From: Diphasiastrum complanatum
Lineage: Eukaryota > Streptophyta > Lycopodiopsida > Lycopodiales > Lycopodiaceae
Length of the DNA stretch: 64,000 nt
Assembly (NCBI GenBank): GCA_029204225.1
Contig: MU832095.1
Location: 1 to 64,000, forward strand
Reading direction: 5' to 3'
Below are positions 47,601 to 61,800 of this stretch, piece by piece. Each line of letters begins with the position of its first letter. Position 1 is the stretch's first letter. The notes beneath the pieces are model-generated. The model did not search any database and was not told the DNA's origin. It saw nothing but the letters and a program-made list of their open reading frames with translations. The position numbers and the translations under genes were made by a program.

Positions 47601-50600
47601 AATCGTGTGGCAGATGCACTATCTCGTGTGGTGTATCAAATGTCATTTGTAGTCATTGAAAATGACTTACTGTCTGAGATAAGAAAGGCTCAACAAGAAG
47701 ATCCTCACTGTAAGAAAGTGGAATAGGAGGTGAGTCATGGCCATGTAGAGTCTCAAGAAGAGAGCTCTTCTACCTTGGTTCGCACTTATCTTAAGTATTC
47801 CATAGAAGATGGAATAGTGATGAGAAATGGCAAGGCGCTTATTCCAACTTGTGAGGTGCTGCGAAAGAGGATCTTGCATCTCTGTCACGATAGCCCTAGT
47901 GCCAGTCATCCTGGTGTGGATAGGATCTATGAGTTGATACAATGTAACTTTTAGTGGTCTGGACTTAAGAAAGAAGTAACCATTATGTGACACATTGTTT
48001 TAAGTGTCAAGTTAATAAGGCTGAAAGGATTAAAGTGCCTGGATTATTACACCCGTTACCTATACCAGAAGGGAGATGGGAGAGTATTTCCATGGACTTT
48101 ATTACATGGTTACCACATACGCAGCAGCAACATAATGTTATCCTAGTTGTGGTTGACAGACTCACTAAAATGGCTCAGTTTATCCCAACTAATAATAAGA
48201 TTGATGCACTTGGTACAGCTGATTTGTTTATACAGCATGTATTCAGACTTCATGGATGACCTAGATCCTTTGTGTCTGATAGGGATTCTCGTTTTACTGG
48301 CAATTTTTGGACTGAAGTATTTGAGAAGTTAGAGGTGCAATGAGGTGCAATTGGGAAAGTAGTTCTGATCATCCTGAAACAGATGGGCAGACTGAGAGAA
48401 TTAACCAAACCTTGGAGACATGCTTAGGGCGTATGTGAGTGAAAGGCAAACGCAATGGGAACGTTACCTACCATTGTTGGAGTTTGCCTACAATAAAAAA
48501 AAACATGCATCTACGAAAATGAGTCCTTTCGAGCTAAATTATGGTTTTAGACCAGCCAATCTAGTTACTATAGGTCTGCCTCATAAGACACCTAGTGCTA
48601 TGGAATTTCTAACTCACATACAACAGATGTTGGAGTTAGCAAAGGAAAATATAAAAGCTTCGATGGATCGTGCAAAGACATATGCCGATCTGGATCGTAT
48701 GCCAAGAGAGTTCGAGGAAGGAGATATGGTGTTTTTCAGGATTCCAAAGGACTCGAAAACCTTAAAGATAGGGAAGTGTTATAAGTTGTCACCTAGATAC
48801 TGTGGACCTTGGAAAATTGTTAAAAAGATTAATAGCATTGCTTATGAATTGGATTTGCCTGTTGGTTGTAAGGTTCATCCTGTTTTTCATGTTTCACGCT
48901 TAAAGAAGGTTTTACATGACGGTGATAACTTGTTGGCTGATGGCCTTGTATTGTTTCAGGAGCATGGGGAAGTGATGCATGGACCAGCGAGAGTATTGGA
49001 CTGCAGGCAGAGACGGTTGCGGAATCGTTTGCTCCATGAGTACTTGGTTGCATGTTGCATGGCATGGACAACCTCTCAGTGATGCTACCTGCGAGACCGT
49101 GCATGGGTTTCATGCACAGTATCCAAACTTTGCCATCGATGACGATGTCATCTAAGGAGGGAAGTGATGTCACATGTACTTTGAATCCCTTGCCCAATGT
49201 AAATTGTAATTATTAAATTGTAAATGGCTAAGTCACCAGCCTGTGGAGACAATTGTACATTGCAATGTAAAAATCTGTTATAGTGACTAATTCCGGGATG
49301 GCCAAGGGGGTACTAGGTCTCATGAGAGTCTGCTGGACTGACCTCCTAAAAAGTAGGAAGGGTGCCCGGTCAATGTGACACATGTCATATGCTCACTGGG
49401 ACACTTGGTCCAGTGTATGAGTGACACTTGTGGACGGTCAATGGATGGGTCAACAGGACGGTCATATGTTCATCGGGACACTTGGTCCAATGCATGAGTG
49501 ACACATGTCAGACTGTCCACCTACTAGCTTGCCTATGTGTCAGGGTACTGCCAAGTGGCAAGTGTTGACTCTGCATGGAGTTTTCCATGTGTCAACGTTT
49601 GGATGTGTCAAGGTTAAGGGGTGCTTGAGGGGATATAGTGTGTGAGCCTGGCCAGGCATTCCCTATGGTATTCCTATGTAGCTATGGTTGGGAGGAGACT
49701 TGCAGCAGAGCTCTCATGTTTGCTTGTTGATCTATGTACATTTGCTTGAGATTAATAAAGTGATGGATTTGCTGAGTAATTCGGTGTATCTACTTAGGGT
49801 TTGTGAGCTTGTGTGTAACACATACCCTTTTGACACCACAAAGCATGATGGTTGAAACTGTATTCAGTTTGAACTTGTGAAACTCGACAATCTGGGTAAA
49901 TTGTTTGACAGGGAAACGGCACAAGTTAAGAACCTCAGACTAATACAACTTCTTAGCCAGATTCTGAGACCTTCCTAACTAGATGACAATCAAGAGATGA
50001 CCAATATCTAGGCTGGTTACAGGATTCTTTTTCACTTATATGTAAAAGACTAACATTTGTTGGTGGTCAACTGTGATGAGCTACTGGAACATAAAACCAT
50101 GACAGGGACTAGAGCTGACCTACCCTTTCCAAATCTGAGAGCAAATCTTTGTCAATGGAGAGTACTGCTGGAGAGGGAAGTTTTACCTGCCTAGAAAAAA
50201 GGTTTCAAGCAAAGTTTATGAAATCATTGTTACATTAGGTTGAGCAGCACGTAACTAACACTTCTTGTGAAGGAACATAATGCTATCAGACATGCTTAGT
50301 ATTTTTTATGCTCAACTGACCAGCTCTTTCTGATTCGAGCTCCCCTGCTGACATAATAACAGGCTCAATGTCCATTGCTTTAAAGATAAGTTCTGTTTGG
50401 AATGACTTCCCTTGTCCCTTGCCACCCCATACTCCTGCAAATAACATATCAGGTGAAGCAAATTCTTCTGTTTCAAGCTAAGACACAAATATAAGAATCC
50501 CATCAACAACACAATGTTGTAATGCAAGAAATCTAGATAGAAAAGAGGATGAATATTTTCTAATCAAGGATGAAGAGACAGGATCAATATGTTTGGCTAA

Positions 50601-52806
50601 TTTGACAACTCCCTTCAATACTAATTTCAGCAATATCTATTTGTGAAATTAGAAAATATCCAGTTTCACAAATTTATATAGAGAATTCAGAGATGTCATA
50701 AGGTAAAGCTTAGAAACAATATACGAGCAACTCAGAAAGTCAAAGGATCTAAGTCAAAACAATAATATAAAACTCAATAAACAAAAAATCTTAGCCAAGC
50801 ACCATTGCTTATGTCTCATCAGTACCCAAGCATAAGTTGTTTACTGGGTTTCAAAAGAATCCGGATTCTCTTGGGTAGACCCAGGTTGACTAAGAAGCAA
50901 AAGACAACCAGTAAGAAGAAAGCCGTGGGGAACTTTGAAGTGGGCCTTGAGTAGAGAGAGCATCTTATAGAGAGAAAATCATGGCTAAAGAGAGAATGTG
51001 GAGGGCCAAGCTGGTTGGAGAGTTAAGAGATTCTTGAGGCCTCTAGTGTAGAATGGAGTAGAGGGTAAGCAAAGTTGGTTAATGATGAGGTTAGAGAGAG
51101 AAATTATGGGGCCATTCATGAAGAGAATGTATTAGAGAGTACGAGTGAAGCTCAAACGGAGATGGATTCCATTGTGGAAGATGGAGAGTACATGAATTCA
51201 TCTTAGAGCAAAAAGAGTAGGCTGCATTTCGGAAAAAGCATTTACAATTGACCATCTTGTTACCTTGAGATGAATTATAGAGGATATTCAAAGGAAGAAT
51301 TAAATCCCTATTGTTGCTTTGTGGACTTTCACAAAGCCTCTGATACGGTCCCTAGGAGAAAGCTTGAGGATAGAATGCACGAACTTGATGTTCCATTGGA
51401 CATTTGACATACAATGGGACAACTCTACAAATAATTGGTGGTAAACTTGAAGTGCGAAAGGCAATTTTCAGCAATATTGGTGTGAAACAAGGCTATCCTC
51501 TTTCTCCTACTTTGTTTGGTACGATGATGAACTTAGTGATTGTCTAGATGAGGAGAGTGTAAGGGGAGCAAAAATCTTCCATTATGTTGTCAAGTTATTG
51601 CTTCATACTAAAAAAAGGTCAAATAGACTACTACTCAAAAAGTTCTCCAATTAATGACCAAGAAAGCTTTGTGCTAAGAAATGGAAGTACAAGGCATCAA
51701 AATGTTGCCTGAAAAGAGTGGGAAAAGACCAAAAAGTGGGATGGGATCTTTTTTTTCAATATCTGAAAAAAAAAAACTTTCATAAGAACCAAAATATTTT
51801 GCTATAAATTAACATGCTATGTACTTCACGAGTACAAGAACAAGTTTTTTGGGAGAAGTTGCCTTTACCGAGAATCAGAGGCACTTTCGACTCAAGTTGT
51901 TGAGAGAGATAGTTCTTTACGATGTGAGTAACTGGCCACGCCACACACCAACCATAAACTTTTTAGAAATCATCAATGGAGATCAATGCCAAAAAGAAAT
52001 AAGCTGAAAATACAATCACTCATCATGTCCTCCCTTGAACCTTGAAACTTGTATAGGTGGTTTTACCATTCTGTATCTCATACTCCTGTTTCTACTGTGT
52101 TTCATTTCATACCTTCACTGTAATCAGCTTCACTTTTGAGTTGTTTTCACCTCTTTGTTATTAAAAAAATACACCATCAACAAGTACTTACCAATTATGT
52201 CCTGTAAAAAAATAAAGCATTCATTAGCATTGCATCACATTTCTAATAGTAAGCAACTCAACAATATGCATGGCTTAGTATAAACTTATCATCAAATCAC
52301 ATAGGAAGTAACCTGACAAGAACAAGATAAGCAAATGAAAAACAGGTATGCAACTTTTTAGCATTTTGCACCTTCATAGCGAACTTGAAATACATGACTG
52401 GGAAAGATGTGGACTAAAAGAGTTTACTACATAAGTTTGGATCTTCTTAATAAGTTATCAAGTATGGGGTGCCTCACAAGAAGACAAATCAACTAGAATG
52501 AAAAATGAATCTTCATAACATCCACTCCAACAACAAAAGTAGCTTAAGATAGAACTATCTTGGGAAATTGAGAGTTTGTAGCATGCTGGGAGCTATGAGA
52601 CATCAACTACCAATTATTGCTTCCTTAAACAAGTGATCAAAACCACAGATTCACATTACAGATCCTTGCATACTTTCAAACTTTCAAAATATTCTCTAAA
52701 TTGCTTTGTAGGACTGTGGACACTATGAACTTCAATATGACATGGTTTCATATAACATTTTCAACTTTGTACTCTTTCAAGATAATAACTAAAAAAATCT
52801 GAGACC

Positions 52807-52898
<92 letters not shown>

Positions 52899-55800
52899 AA
52901 AAGCTTTTTTAATGTCTTTTGAATGCCAAAAAGGCATATGAACTACATGTCAAATGCGTATAAGGAAAACTGTGAGAGCATAAAAACGTCTCCAAAAAAG
53001 CACATAAGACCAGGTAAGTACATCTCAAGGCAACCATAGCAATAACTTGGGAACATTAACAGAGGCCAAGAAAAATGCAGCAACCAAGAAGCATAAAGAA
53101 CACGTACAGCATCCTGACAAACAATAACTGGAATGGACACCTGTTTAGTTACCCAAGGTATCCGCAATACCCAAGAACGTATGATAGTATCTAGGAAAGT
53201 AGGGTCAACACTCCAAGGGATCCATAAGGCCCAAAAGTGTATAGCATCAACATCGATTGCAAAAACGTCATATATAAAAGCACAAGGATACTAAAGGATA
53301 CATGGGTACTCGTCTAGAAGAATCTCAGCAAAATAAGCTACATCAACCAACTGAAAAACATTCTCTGAAGGAATCATAGAAGCAACAATGGGACTAGCGC
53401 ATAGCTCAAGCAGAGATGTAGAAAGTAAAGCCAGAGAGAATACATGTTGACCCTCAAAATTGAAGAACCATCAGCATATGTCGAAGCACGGGAATGTCAT
53501 ATGAACAAGGCTCGAAAATAATTTGTATCTCAACAACCATGGAACTAGTAGGAAGATCAAGAAGAATAGCCGCACTGAAGCAACTGGAATAGTTGAAGCA
53601 ATTGAAACATTAAAACTGGGACTAGCAACTGAACAATCCTCAAGCTCAATGGAGACAGTTGCACATAAATCGGCAAAGTCCTCAAAATCAGCATTAAGGT
53701 ACCCAAGAGCAACACCAAGGCACTCGACATTAGCATCAAAGTAACATCATTGGCATCAGCATCAACCTTTAGTTGTGACTCTAAAATAATGTGTGACACT
53801 ATCACAACATCAACCTGTATATGTGAAGCACTCTCATTGTGTGACAGTGACTCTCTCTCACTGTGCGATACTATAACCCTCTCATGCTCACAATAAAACT
53901 CAAACTCGCTTGCAAAAGGGAGCTCACAACATGACTCATAAATAGACTCTGAAGGATGCCTATCAGCATCATGCTCAATATTTGTGAAACATAGAGGAAA
54001 GGGAAAACACCTGATGAAGTGACAAAAGAGGGAGACAAAGGAAACAAGAAACTTTAACGAGCACACACAATATGTAGACACAATTTCTCTCTTTCTTCTT
54101 CTACCTCCCTTTTTTTTCCCCAAGAACAAACAAATCATGAAAAAACAAGATGATGGATCGTAAAACTAAGAAGTATGTAAAAACACTCGATCTTCTCCTC
54201 TTTTTATTTTTTAAACAAATCGTGATAAAAATACACAACATGAAACAATAAATGGGATCTATCAAATTATATCAAAACGTTGAAAATTAACAACGGAAAT
54301 GGAAAGCAAACAAAAAGCATATAAAAACAAAAGTAAGATTTTTTTGGAAAGTAACCAATCAAAATAAAACGCAAAACCAAATGTAAACCTAATGAAGACA
54401 GATGATTCTAAAAGAAGAAAGCATGCAAAAAAGCACAAATCTTGAGGTCGAGGACACAAGTCGTAACCTCAGCGTAGGCTCTGACAAAAATTCCAGCAAA
54501 GCAATAAGTGGTGAAGAAGCTACAAAAATGTGAGTGAAGTAGGGCGCCCCTTCAAAGTGTAATGTTATGAAAGAGACATCCGATTGGCAAATTGTAAAGT
54601 GCAATGGACTTGTTGAAAAACAAAGAATGTAGAGATCCAAAAACATAATCTTTCAAAATAGAAAACAAAATATTTCAATTTGACCAAGTTAGACGTGGTG
54701 GTTACTTATCGGAGCACATTTCTTATCAGCATAGGCAATGCGGTGTTGTGGGCATTTAGTACCAATCTTCCTCCATGGCTAAGTGGCGGCAACATAGTTC
54801 TAATGTACACACAAGCAAATTATCAAAAGTTATATGTGATATCATTTTCACTTCTTGCTCGAGGAATCAGATACTAATTGATGCTTTGATTAAATATCCT
54901 TGGTCTATTGGTACATTGGGGTGTTTTATAGCCAACATTTGTATCTCTATTTGTCTAGTATAGGGAGCCATCTCGGTTCATCCCATCAATGTTGCAGTAG
55001 TTTCCATTTAGCGATTTTATTAAGAGCTATCTACTTATTGATGATTGGGGTTATTACCAATCATTCTCTTTTGCTATTATCGCATGCTTGTATGGTAGGC
55101 TTGATCCATACCACTCCATTAGGTATGTTAATCATGTTGAGACATTTGTCGTTGCACACCGATTTAGTCTTCCCAATTGACTGATGTTCCAATGAGTCAT
55201 CTTGACTTGGCTATTGTTGCTTTTATAGAGTATTCATGGGCCATAGATGTGCATTTGAATAAGTCCTATTGTCACTAGTTATATACTAGAAATAGCCCCT
55301 AGCTAGTATACCTTTAGGTATTGGGCCAGTTACCATTAAGGGAATGTTCTTATGGGACCTAGGTATCCTATGTTGCCCTAGTCTCTAGAACAAGTACATG
55401 TCTTTATTAGTAGGCAAACAAGGGTTTGCTTGCTTGGATCATGATCAACAAAATGTTTAAGAGAATATATCAAGGCTAGCCAACAATAGTGCCTATAGCT
55501 TTAATCAAATAAGACATGGTTGCTCTTGCTTATTGAATGGATAACATAAATGCCAAGCAAGCCCTAGCCGATACAACCAGCTGATCTTAGCCATGTTGGC
55601 CTGCAACACAATCTGTTGCTCTCTAGAGGCACCAACAGTGGTGAATTTACAACACTTCTAATATGTTGGAATAAGGCATGTTCTACTGTCTTTTGGATGT
55701 GGTGATGGGTTGCAGTTGTTGAACACAAATAGAGGCTAAGTATGTGTGCATTCTACCCTTGACAATGGCTATGCTAATAGGCTGCTAGTAAATGGCTGAA

Positions 55801-58800
55801 CTAATAGGATACTGGTAGTGCGCTGGAATAAGCTCCATATTAAGGGCTGTTTTCGATTGAACATTTTGGGTAAAGCGTTGGCCAATGATAGGCTGTACTT
55901 TCAGCCTTCTAAAATTTGGTGCGTTGAAAAGGAGTGATAGATGCAAAGTTGATTGATGCTTGAAACCTAGGAATAGAAACTGAATTTTAGTACTGATCCA
56001 TCCGCAATTCCAGAAGGACATGTCAGCACTGACAAAGGCAAATATGTGTGTGATTTTTGTCTTCGGATAGGCCAAAAAGAGGAGCTTGTACCCATCCAAA
56101 TGGATTGTAAAGATCTGATATCATTGCTGACTTTTACATATTCTTTTTGCAAATTTCGAAGGCTTTCTTCTAAAATTTCTTGATATTTAGATCCATTTCG
56201 AGCATAAGTAATAACTGATGTTCCGTACTAACGAAATGACATGTGCCCCCAAAAATGATGGAATGGGTATTGATGATCCAAACCCACAAGCAAATAACGC
56301 TTCGTATGTACAATATGATAGTTCACATGTGAACCCCAAAGATTTAAAGCCCACAAGCAAATAAGAATCATATATCTTGTTGTAATCACTAACATCCGTT
56401 AGGCTAAGAATGGGTGGTTTAGTTTCATAAACGACTATTTGCTACAGTTGACTTCAAATGAACTCTAGAAAGATCAACTACTTAATGCAAATAAAGAATG
56501 ATGAGCAAGATAAGTCTACAAAGACGATTCATATTTTACTATAGAAACCTTCTAATTCAAGTTCATAGGCCTTACCAAAAAGTACCAAAGCGTAAACTCT
56601 AGCATGCACCGATGGAAAAAAAATCGAACTCTTCCCATTGAACAAGATATATATAGTAATCAAAGGATACAGATAATCACCATGAATGTAGGAGATATAT
56701 AGTAATCTCCCTGTAGATGCTCAAAAGACCGAGTCACCTTTTGCCTGTAAGTAAACACAATGTCCGCTACCACAGCAAAAATAGCAGACATAAATAAGAA
56801 TCCTCTTCTACAATGGTCCAAGACTATAATCAATATTCAGGAAAAAAAAAACTTTGAACACTTTTTTCAAAAGAAAACTAATACCCAGAAATGTAATGCT
56901 TTGTGAACATTCTCTATGTTCCACACATTGTGAATATGTTTGTGGATTCAAACACTTACAAGTTTTCTCAAATCTGATTATTCACCAATAGTCTAAATAT
57001 GATCTCTACATAGGTTCCTTTTAGCATAAGATTAAGGCCTTTTGGCAGATTTTCGCCCCTAATCAATTTTGAAACTTGGAGAAAAATTTAAGGAATATGT
57101 TACCATGGTGCATTTTAAGCTTGTGTCAAAGTAAGCCCGAAGAGGTTAGGATTTAATTGGCGGTTAACACTCGGTGTCAATATAGTTAGTTGTGGCTGGA
57201 GTGGTGTCATCTGCTACTATATCTCAATTTGAATATCGGTTGTAAAAATAAAGCATAAAAGATGTACATGCAGGGTAGGTAACTAGCCTATGATCACATG
57301 CAGTACGGATACTTGATCAATGAAGTGCACATTGAACTGACCTCCTAAATTCTAAGGGTTGACGAGCCAAATGGACGTGTGTCTTACTTATGACATCTAG
57401 TAGACCACATGACAAACAATTTCAAATTGTTTAAAAGAGTCCTACATGTTATGCATGTATATGAAGGTACTGCCAAATGGCATGAGTTGGTGGCACATAT
57501 GCATGTGCCATGTCTCTATTCAAAGTGTCGGGTTAAGGGGGTGCTAAGGGGTTATATGTGTGAACCTAGTAGAGATATTTCAACACTATTCTTATGTGTA
57601 GTTGTCTCACATGTACTTTGAATCCCTTTGCCTTTTGTAAATGGTAGATTACAATTATCAACTATAATAAATGGCTAAGTCACCGGCCTATGGAGACAAC
57701 TAAAAATTGCAATGTATATATCAGTTGTAGTGACTAATTCTAAGATGGCTAAGGGAATATTGGGTCTCATGAGAGTTTGCTAGACTGACCTTCTAAAAAG
57801 GAGGGTGGTTGACCGGTTAACATGACACATGTCATATGCTCACAGGGACACTTGGTCTAGTGCACGAGTGACTCTTGTCGGACCTGGTCAACAGGATGTG
57901 TCATATGCTCACTGGGACACGGTTCAATGTCTGAGTGACATGTCAAACAATCCACCCACTAATTTTGCCCATGTGTCAGGGTATTGCCAAGTGGCAAGTG
58001 TCGGCTATGCATGGAGTTTGCCATGTGTCGACGTCAGGATGTGTCAAGGTTAAGGGGCGCTTGAGGGGATATAGTGTGAGGCATTCCCTACCTTATTCCT
58101 ATGTAACTATGATAGGGAGGAAACTTGCAGCAAAGCTCTCATGTTTGCTTGTTGATCTATGTATAGTTACTTGAGATTAATAAAGAAACAAATTTGCTAA
58201 GTGATTTTGGGTATTTACTTCGGGTTTTGTGAGCTTGTGTGCAACATTTGGTATCAAAGCAATTGTTTTCCAAACTTGCGTGGGATTTGGCATCATTGGC
58301 ATCTTCAATTAGGGTTTGGTGGAGGCTTGCAGAGCCAATGCCCTACTATAGGTGATGTGTTGACAGCTTTGGAGCCCATAAGATTGCAGATTGGAGCTCT
58401 ATGGTGGATTGTTGATCTTATGGGGCAACTTTTAAGCATCTTCTACTACTTTGCTTGCTTATTGTCTTTGTGTTTGTGAAAATCCAGCCTACATAGGATT
58501 TGTGAAATTGTTTGTAACATCTTCAACACTCAAGATTTTTTAGATCTATCAATTGCAATAGGCTTTTTGTGGTAGGTAATTGGTAGGTTAGGGATATTTT
58601 GCCCTTTTGTTCCGATGTTTTCCAGCTTCATAGGGTCACCAAATTTGTAGCTGGGATGGATAATATTGGTACACCATGAGAATACAAAAGTAGCTATAGA
58701 AGGTATATTCTATCCAGTTCTGTTACGAATTCAAGGTAATCTATCTATATAGTTGGTTTGAGGTGCTGAGAGCTTGTTCTTGCTTTGTTTCAAGGACTTT

Positions 58801-61800
58801 GGCTGCTTGATTTTGCTTAGCTTTGTACATTGCTTTGCTTCTACAAGCTATTCTTCTGCTATGGCATCCACAAGCAATAGTAATCAAAATTCTCAAAAGA
58901 TTGATGCACTTTCTACTAAAGTTGATGACATGGAGCTCATGTTTAAGCAAATTTTGGAACAATTGAAGCCTAGTCATGTACCAAAAAGGCAAGGGTATAG
59001 GGACGCTCGAAAGCAAAGGGTTACATGAGCACCTAATGCCCGAAAGGTCAACGTCCGTCAATGTTGTTGCCATAGGACCAAGAACGTGCAAAGAGGGAGA
59101 ACCTTAGTTTTGGATGTTTCGAGTAGCATAGGTGGAAAGAATGTCCACGAAAACCAAATGTGGACCACGTATAATCTTCAGGTGGATCAAACAAACCAAA
59201 TGGATGACCCTATGACAATGGAAGAGATCAAGCAAGAAGCCAATCCAGATGTTCCAAGCCTCATGAATGTTTTAGTGGGAAGGAGAGTGGAAACGCACGG
59301 TTTCACCAGCCCTTTTGTCAAAGTCGGATCACCAATGGTATCAATTTCCTAGCACTTCTCTTATTTTTATGCAAGGAAAGTTGTATGGTAGAGATGTTCA
59401 AGTTTTATTTGACACAGGGTCCTCTCATAATGTGTTGAATTCAACTTTGGTACATAAGCTAGGAATGAAAACTCAACCATCCCAATACCCATACACAGTG
59501 GAAATTGCTAATGAAAAGGGTATAGAGATTTGGGATAAGAGGGTTGTGGGCATTCCACTAATTGTACAAAGTTACACAAAAGAGTGGGATTTTTAGATAA
59601 CAATGCTTGCACGATTTGATGTGGTGCTAGGTATTTGTTGGATGATGCAGAAGCCACACATAGCCTGGGATACTCATGTGTATGAGTTCCAGTTTAATGG
59701 TGTGACGCATTCCCTTCGTGGTGAGCGGGATGTGCCTCTTGGAGAGCTTGTTTCAGCTATGCAGTTGTGTAGGATCCTTTATGAGTACATGTATGTTTGC
59801 TTTCTACTTGATATGTCTACTAACACTAGTCAGAGTAGCATGCAATGTGTGGAAACCAGTGTTGTTGCCAATTTGGATCAAGAGATTAGGAGGGAGTTTT
59901 CAGATGTGTTCATAGATGATCTTCCATCTATTTTACCTCCTAAGAGAAATGTTGAACATAAGATTGAACTAATACCCGGATCATGTCCTGTCAATAAACT
60001 TCCTTACATAATCAATTTAAAGGGGAAGTGAGATGGATGGTCAATGATTATATATCCAAAGGGCAAATACGACCTAGTGATTCCCCTTTTGCATTTCCAA
60101 TCATTCTTGTAAAGACGAATGATGGATCAAGGCGTACATGTGTGGATTATTGAGGTTTGAACAAGAGAACAATTAAACATTGATATTGTATGCCACATAC
60201 AGATGATCTTCTTGATGACTTGTCAGGTGCCACTGTGTTCAGTAAAATAGACCTGAAGAGTCGATGCCATTAGGTTAGAGTTCATGAAAAGGATGTAAAA
60301 CAAATTTGGTGAGTGGACTGAACTGCAACAAGCCAGCTTTGATTAGTTGAGGCAAGCTATCGTTGAGTGCATCACTCTAAAATTGTAGAACCTCAAACGC
60401 CTTATGTTCTAGATACAGATGTGAGTGGCATTGTTGCGGTAGCTATGTTGATGCAGGAGGGAAGTCCTGTAGCCTTCGAGAGCAAGAAGCTTACCTTAGC
60501 ATGGTGTAATTTATCCAACTCATGAAAAGGAGTTGTATGCCATTGTTCATGCATTAAAGGCATGGAGGCATATCTGTATGGATCAAAATTTGAAGTTTTC
60601 ATTGATCACGATACCTTGAGATACTTTTGTAAGCAACCAGACCTTAGAAGCCAGCAAGCCAAATGGTATGAGCTTATGCAAGAGATTTGGTACAAGAAAG
60701 CGTGTGGCAAATACATTATCTCATGTAGTATATCAGATGTCATTTATAGTCATTGAAAATGACTTACTATCTAAGATAAGAAAGGCTTAGCAAAAAGATG
60801 CTAACTATAAGAAAGTGGCACAAGAGGTTTATCATGGCCATGTAGAGTCTCAAGAGGAGAACTCTTGGTTCGCACTTATCTTGAGTATTCCATAGAAGAT
60901 GGAATAATGATGAGAAATGGTAAGGCTCTTATTCCAACTTGTGAGATGCTGTGAAAGAGGATCTTACATCTCTATCACAGTTGCCCTAGTGCTAGTCATC
61001 TTGGTGTGGATAGGACCTATGAGTTGATACATCATTACTTTTGGTCTAAACTTAAGAAGTAAACCATTAGGTGATACATTATGTTGAGTGTCAGGTTAAT
61101 AAGGCTGAAAGGATTAAAGTGCCTGGAATGTTACGCTCGTTACCCATATCAAAGGGGGGATGGAAGAGTATTTCTATGGACTTTATCACATGTTTACCAC
61201 GTACGAGCAATAACATAATGCTATCTTAGGTGTGGTTGACAAATTCATTAAAATGGCTCATTTTATCCTAGCACATAATAAAATTGATGCACCTGGTACT
61301 TCTAATTTGTGCAGCTCGTGTTCAGACTTCATGGATTACCTAGATCCATTGTGTCTTATAGAGACTCTCATTTCACTAGTAGCTTTTGGACTATGACTAT
61401 ATTAGTGTAGTGAGTAATTCCGAGATGGCTAAGGGGAATATGGATTGACCTTCTAAAAAGTAGAGGGTTGACATGTCACACTTGGTGAGTGACACTTGTC
61501 AGCAGGCGGTAAATGGATTGGTCAACAAGACATGTGTCATATGCTCATTGGGACACTTGGTCCAGCATATAAGTGACACATGTCAAACAATCTACCTACT
61601 AGCTTGCCTATGTATCAAGGTACTGCCAAGGGGCAAGTGTCAATTGTGCATGGAGTTTGCCATGTGTCGACGTTAGGATGTGTCACAGTTAAGAGGTGCT
61701 TGAAGGGATATAGTGTGAGCCTTGCCAGGCATTCCCTATCTTTTTTCTATGCAACTATGTACAAATACTTGAGATTAATAAAGAGACGGATTTGTTGTGT

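Larger units (their letters stand above)
47290..49820 (+). mobile_element. G2-c: 5'-truncated Ty3/gypsy chromovirus
   Basis: Starts within RT, just left of [20 protein letters not shown], and runs through integrase, chromodomain, purine tract and a 3' LTR. No 5' LTR, primer site, gag or protease. RNase H is mostly deleted (about 47585). It lies within intron 5 of the RCA-like gene, antisense to it. Confidence 0.8.
35681..50320 (-). other. RCA-like intron 5 (14.64 kb), retroelement-filled
   Basis: GTCAGT...GTGCAG. It contains the 3' half of Ty3 element G2-c (47.29-49.82 kb) and a copia element (36.46-47.08 kb) with complete chromovirus G1-c nested inside. Unoccupied parts are 35681-36462, 47079-47290 and 49821-50320, AT-rich with no gene. 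About 13 kb of the intron is transposon. Confidence 0.75.
52202..56680 (-). other. RCA-like intron 2 (4.48 kb)
   Basis: GTGATT...TTACAG. It contains a minus-strand LINE 3' end with a compound microsatellite at about 52.8-53.5 kb. From 53.56 to 56.68 kb I recognise nothing: the minus-strand frame 53557-54138 (Ser/Glu/His-rich middle, hydrophobic ends) and the 55785-56099 frame have no family motif. Confidence 0.65.

Noticed and set aside
50312-50527. Open frame of 71 codons on the minus strand over exon 5 ([10 protein letters not shown]...)
   Set aside because: It is in the wrong frame. The coding frame of this region is the Walker A exon ([10 protein letters not shown]) bounded by AG and GT.
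53557-54138. Minus-strand frame of 193 codons in intron 2
   Set aside because: No start context, no recognised domain, hydrophobic and Ser/Glu/His-rich low-complexity content in decayed TE-like sequence; not supported as a gene.
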